From contig OZ023274.1 of the NCBI GenBank assembly GCA_964007475.1, positions 33,056,861 to 33,120,860 of the forward strand: DNA of 64,000 nucleotides, in the 5' to 3' direction. How positions within the stretch are numbered: position 1 is the first letter of the stretch; the number at the start of each line of letters is the position of its first letter. Shown here in pieces: positions 62,504 through 64,000 of the stretch. Source of the stretch: Hybos culiciformis (Eukaryota > Arthropoda > Insecta > Diptera > Hybotidae). Under the pieces are notes generated by a model that saw only the letters and a list, made by a program, of their open reading frames with translations, had not been told where the DNA came from and ran no database searches. A program made the translations under genes and the position numbers.

Positions 62504-62511
62504 ATATATAG

Positions 62512-64000
62512 GAATCACCAGGCGGGCATCATTCTGGTTATTTTTATTTTTTTATTTTTGGGAATTGAGGATTGGTATACATTATGTATTTTTTTTTCAA
62601 ATACATTTTATTAAAAGATACAAAAAAAACTTAATCTAAATCATAAAGCTTCAAGTTTGATTTATAAGTTTTATTTTATTATTATTAAATTATTATTAAA
62701 GCAGCAATAATTTGTTATTTTGGTTTTGATTTCAATTGGGTCTATAGAGAGACGAACAATGTAGTTGGATGAAGAGTTAGAAAATTATAAGAAGAGAATG
62801 TAAGTGTATTTTGTATTATTGCGTACTTTAAATCTAGTTAAATAATTTTCTTGCTAATGGAATATTTATTTTTTTAACATTTAGATTTGGAATCATAAAG
62901 AAGATTTTTAAACTTTCAGGCATAATCGGAACGACTTTTAAGGCGAGAAATGAAATTGCTCAAACATTAATGTTGCGGAAGAAAAGAAACGTCTTGAAAT
63001 ATGAAAAGAATTGTTTTAGTTATAATATAGTAGTACATTGTTGTAATTTAAAAAAAATAATAATAATCCAATAATGCTTATAAATAAAAAAATTAATAAC
63101 ATTAGCATAATATTATATTTTTTATTTACTACGTTTAATTGAATAAAAAGTTGTAAATCTGAACTTGCAAGACACATTATGTACGTCTACAAGTTGGGTT
63201 CTACTTCGTTATTTCACACATATTATTTTATCTTTTTTGTTCACAATTTCAACTGAAAATTAATTTAAGATATGGTAAGAAAAAATATTCTTTTTTTTAA
63301 ATAAAATTAGTTTCAAAGCCTATTTTGAAATTATTTTGTATTGGTGTACAACGATAAACCGAATAATTTCAAAATTTGCGTTCAAATTGGCTAAAACGGC
63401 TTTTTAATCACATTTTGTAAAAAAAAAATAAAACATTTGCCTGTTTTTATAATAAAAAGCGGTTAACAATTATCTCGTAGTAACCATTTTAGAGCTCTTT
63501 AATTTTTTAATTTAAAGCAGCTTCCCATTTTTATTAAGACGAACATTATTTTGTTTTATATCAAACTTTCTTATTTCGCTAGCGTTTATTTTTTTTTAAT
63601 ATTACAAATTATAATGACAAATTTTTGAAATTTATTTTAATTTTTTTCAGTATAATTCTTTGTGATATTTTTTTTTTTTTACTACAATTGTGGGTAATGT
63701 AGTCAACCATTGCACCACGAGATACCTCTGACCGCCAATTGAATTTACTTCAAGAAATAATATTTATACAAATAAAGAATAAATTTTATTATCAGTGAAT
63801 TATAAGAAAATTGTTTTATTTATATAAAAATCCTTTTTTGGGATAAACAACTTTTTTTTTGCTCCAACTTTTTTATGCTGGAGAATAAAATATTTGTATC
63901 CAAAAAATATAAAAAAACAAATAGAACTTATTATAAATTTCTGAATACAGACTTAAGGAATTTTATTATATTTTATTCCCCTTTTTTTTGGTAAAGGAAA
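62512..64000. other. Right-end non-coding DNA
   Basis: Beyond the hAT element the sequence is A+T-rich. It holds copy C of the three-copy repeat and an unexplained pair of open segments at 62,735-62,799 and 62,885-63,074. No supported gene. Confidence 0.5.
63452..63806. repeat. Three-copy interspersed repeat, copy C
   Basis: AAAAAGCGGTTAACAATT, then ATCTCGTAGTAACCATTTT at the left. On the right are CTACAATTGTGGGTAATGTAG, TCAACCATTGCACCACGAGAT and CTGACCGCCAATT, ending at GTGAATTATAAG. Longer than copies A and B because of a larger A+T-rich middle. Same orientation as the others. Confidence 0.65.

Noticed and set aside
1..64000. tRNA, rRNA, CRISPR array or virus-like gene block
   Set aside because: I looked for internal promoter boxes with a cloverleaf, regularly spaced identical repeats and long viral frames and saw none; a tRNA or covariance-model scan would be needed to be certain.

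Overview
The window is nuclear DNA from an animal, almost certainly an insect. It is extremely A+T-rich with long poly(A)/poly(T) runs. Its genes are split by short GT-AG introns (57 bp to a few hundred bp) with polypyrimidine acceptors, and 3' ends carry AATAAA. The clearest protein (MED8) looks most like fly MED8. I cannot fix the order. I see no bacterial, organellar or complete viral features, no CRISPR array, and no tRNA or rRNA gene.

Layout. 1.3-3.8 kb (+): five-exon RhoGEF (DH-PH). 3.8-13.1 kb: non-coding, with small inverted repeats. 13.1-14.05 kb (-): small secreted Gly/His-rich repeat protein with a readable TATA/Inr promoter. 14.05-36.1 kb: a 22-kb desert with several palindromic MITE-like elements and two weak exon candidates. 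36.4-37.6 kb (+): TP53INP/DOR autophagy regulator. 40.8-42.3 kb (-): six-exon BtpA/F13E9.13-family protein. 43.0-43.7 kb (-): intronless MED8. A 904-bp GC-rich foldback element with an 8-bp target duplication lies 127 bp upstream of the MED8 start. 46.5-47.7 kb (+): Syntaxin-17. 48.6-49.6 kb (-): LLPH-like nucleolar protein. 50.3-53.8 kb (-): nine-exon unidentified protein with repeated C-terminal exons. 57.1-58.0 kb (-): EGFL7/8-like EMI-EGF-coiled-coil protein, lacking its first exon(s). 58-64 kb: repeat-rich, with a three-copy repeat family, a large palindrome, a 31-bp tandem repeat and a degenerate hAT transposon (61,445-62,503) with perfect 8-bp target duplications.

The genes do not form one pathway. 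The 36-54 kb block is a compact cluster of mainly housekeeping genes (autophagy: TP53INP and STX17; transcription: MED8; ribosome biogenesis: LLPH). MED8 and LLPH share an exact 10-base E-box-type motif upstream. The flanks are tissue-type genes in repeat-rich DNA. Gene models were assembled by hand from reading frames and splice signals, and phase was checked across every junction. The most unusual objects are the GC-rich foldback with paired G-quadruplex motifs, the phase-1 exon-repeat protein, the six-repeat secreted protein and the EGFL7-like gene's possible second 3' exon.
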